A stretch of 16,190 nucleotides of DNA from Bacteroidales bacterium UBA4417. GTDB lineage: Bacteria > Bacteroidota > Bacteroidia > Bacteroidales > UBA4417. The notes beneath the pieces were generated by a model. It saw only the letters and a program-made list of their open reading frames with translations. It was not told the origin of the DNA and did not search any database. Positions 15,808-16,190 of the stretch are shown in pieces. The stretch is from contig DGQJ01000125.1 in NCBI GenBank assembly GCA_002389705.1, positions 2,645 through 18,834 on the forward strand, in the 5' to 3' direction. Position numbers and translations under genes: made by a program. Each line of letters opens with the position of its first letter. The stretch's first letter is position 1.

Positions 15808-16190
15808 TTACAGGTTCAGATTTATTCCGAATGAAGCAACTTTAGCAACAGGGTAGATACGACCGCCAGATGTAGATGTAGTTTCAGGATCCCATCCACC
15901 TATCATATTTGAGAAGGTTACCAGGTTCTCGCCACTTACAAAGAATCTGGCCCTGGTAATACCTATTTTCTTAGAGATTGATGCAGGTAGAGTGTAGCCC
16001 AGCTGAACGTTTTTCAGGCGAATGTATGCACCATCCTGAATCCAGAAATCGGATTTAGCCGCATTGTTTGTAGATTCGGAACCTACTGTTAAACGCGGAT
16101 AGCTTGCATCCGGATTGGTAGGAGTCCAACGGTCGAGATGGAAATCGAATGCAGGGCCTTCGTTGTTATTGTGGAATGCTTCAACTGATT
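15808..16190 (-). CDS. SusC-family TonB-dependent transporter, C-terminal 127 residues (5' part outside the window)
   Basis: The minus-strand frame is open from the right edge to the taa at 15808-15810. It contains the classical SusC ending: SDFWIQDGAYIRLKNVQLGY, TLPASISKKIG, ARFFVSGENLVTFSNMIGGW, DPETTSTSGG, RIYPVAK and the final beta-strand ASFGINLNL. SusC proteins are about 1,000-residue 22-stranded outer-membrane barrels that import oligosaccharides using TonB energy; only the last strands are in view. The final residues form the outer-membrane targeting strand. It is the first visible gene of the PUL. The start of the operon, and probably its regulator (SusR-like, hybrid two-component or ECF sigma/anti-sigma), lie beyond the right edge. 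Confidence 0.95.
   Translation of the reverse strand, partial: SVEAFHNNNEGPAFDFHLDRWTPTNPDASYPRLTVGSESTNNAAKSDFWIQDGAYIRLKNVQLGYTLPASISKKIGITRARFFVSGENLVTFSNMIGGWDPETTSTSGGRIYPVAKVASFGINLNL

Noticed and set aside
1..16190. CRISPR arrays, tRNA or rRNA genes, complete insertion sequences
   Set aside because: I saw no regularly spaced repeats, no cloverleaf-like sequence, no rRNA motifs and no transposase frame. The HNH fragment is the only trace of a possibly mobile gene.

Overview
The window looks like a chromosomal segment of a Bacteroidota bacterium, moderately AT-rich. The grounds are a SusC/SusD pair, many SPII lipoproteins, A-rich leaders in place of strong Shine-Dalgarno sites, and a secreted protein with a type IX secretion (T9SS) C-terminal domain. 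T9SS plus a polysaccharide utilization locus (PUL) suggests a free-living or environmental member (Marinilabiliales/Prolixibacteraceae-like or a relative) rather than a gut Bacteroides, but that placement is inference.

Left part (1-3371): a loose collection of small, mostly unrelated genes. It begins with the C-terminal end of a multi-pass membrane protein (1-318, +) followed by a strong hairpin terminator (354-389). Then come a secreted 127-residue protein of unknown function (+), a cytosolic 148-residue protein of unknown function (+), and a convergent DUF421/YetF-type membrane protein (-). A broken HNH nuclease gene lies at 2875-3075 (-). The spacers here are long and gene-poor.

Right part (3372-16190): ten genes, all on the minus strand, forming an alpha-mannan PUL cut by the right edge. 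In transcription order (right to left) they are: SusC TonB-dependent transporter (C-terminal 127 residues only); SusD lipoprotein; SusE/F-like surface lipoprotein; a small exported two-repeat protein of unknown function; GH76 lipoprotein; GH76 with a plain signal peptide; GH92; a double-LamG protein with a T9SS tail; a ROK sugar kinase; an MFS hexose transporter. Most gaps are about 20-120 nt, so this is probably one operon. The exceptions are 215 nt on one side of the small two-repeat protein and a hairpin after the LamG gene.

Inferred pathway: surface glycan-binding lipoproteins (SusD, SusE-like, possibly the LamG protein) hold mannan. The GH76 lipoprotein cuts the alpha-1,6-mannan backbone outside, SusCD imports oligosaccharides, and the second GH76 and the GH92 trim them in the periplasm. 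The MFS carrier then takes mannose into the cytoplasm and the ROK kinase phosphorylates it.

The most notable point is in the GH92. At the position where canonical alpha-mannosidases carry the general-acid Glu (GNEPxxH) it has Gln (GNQPxxH), while the catalytic Asp pair is kept. This substitution is associated with mannose-1-phospho-6-mannose 'uncapping' enzymes, so the locus may act on phosphorylated (yeast-type) mannan. Other points are three interacting repeats between susC and susD, a ROK kinase without the usual zinc motif, and the unexplained two-repeat exported protein inside the operon.
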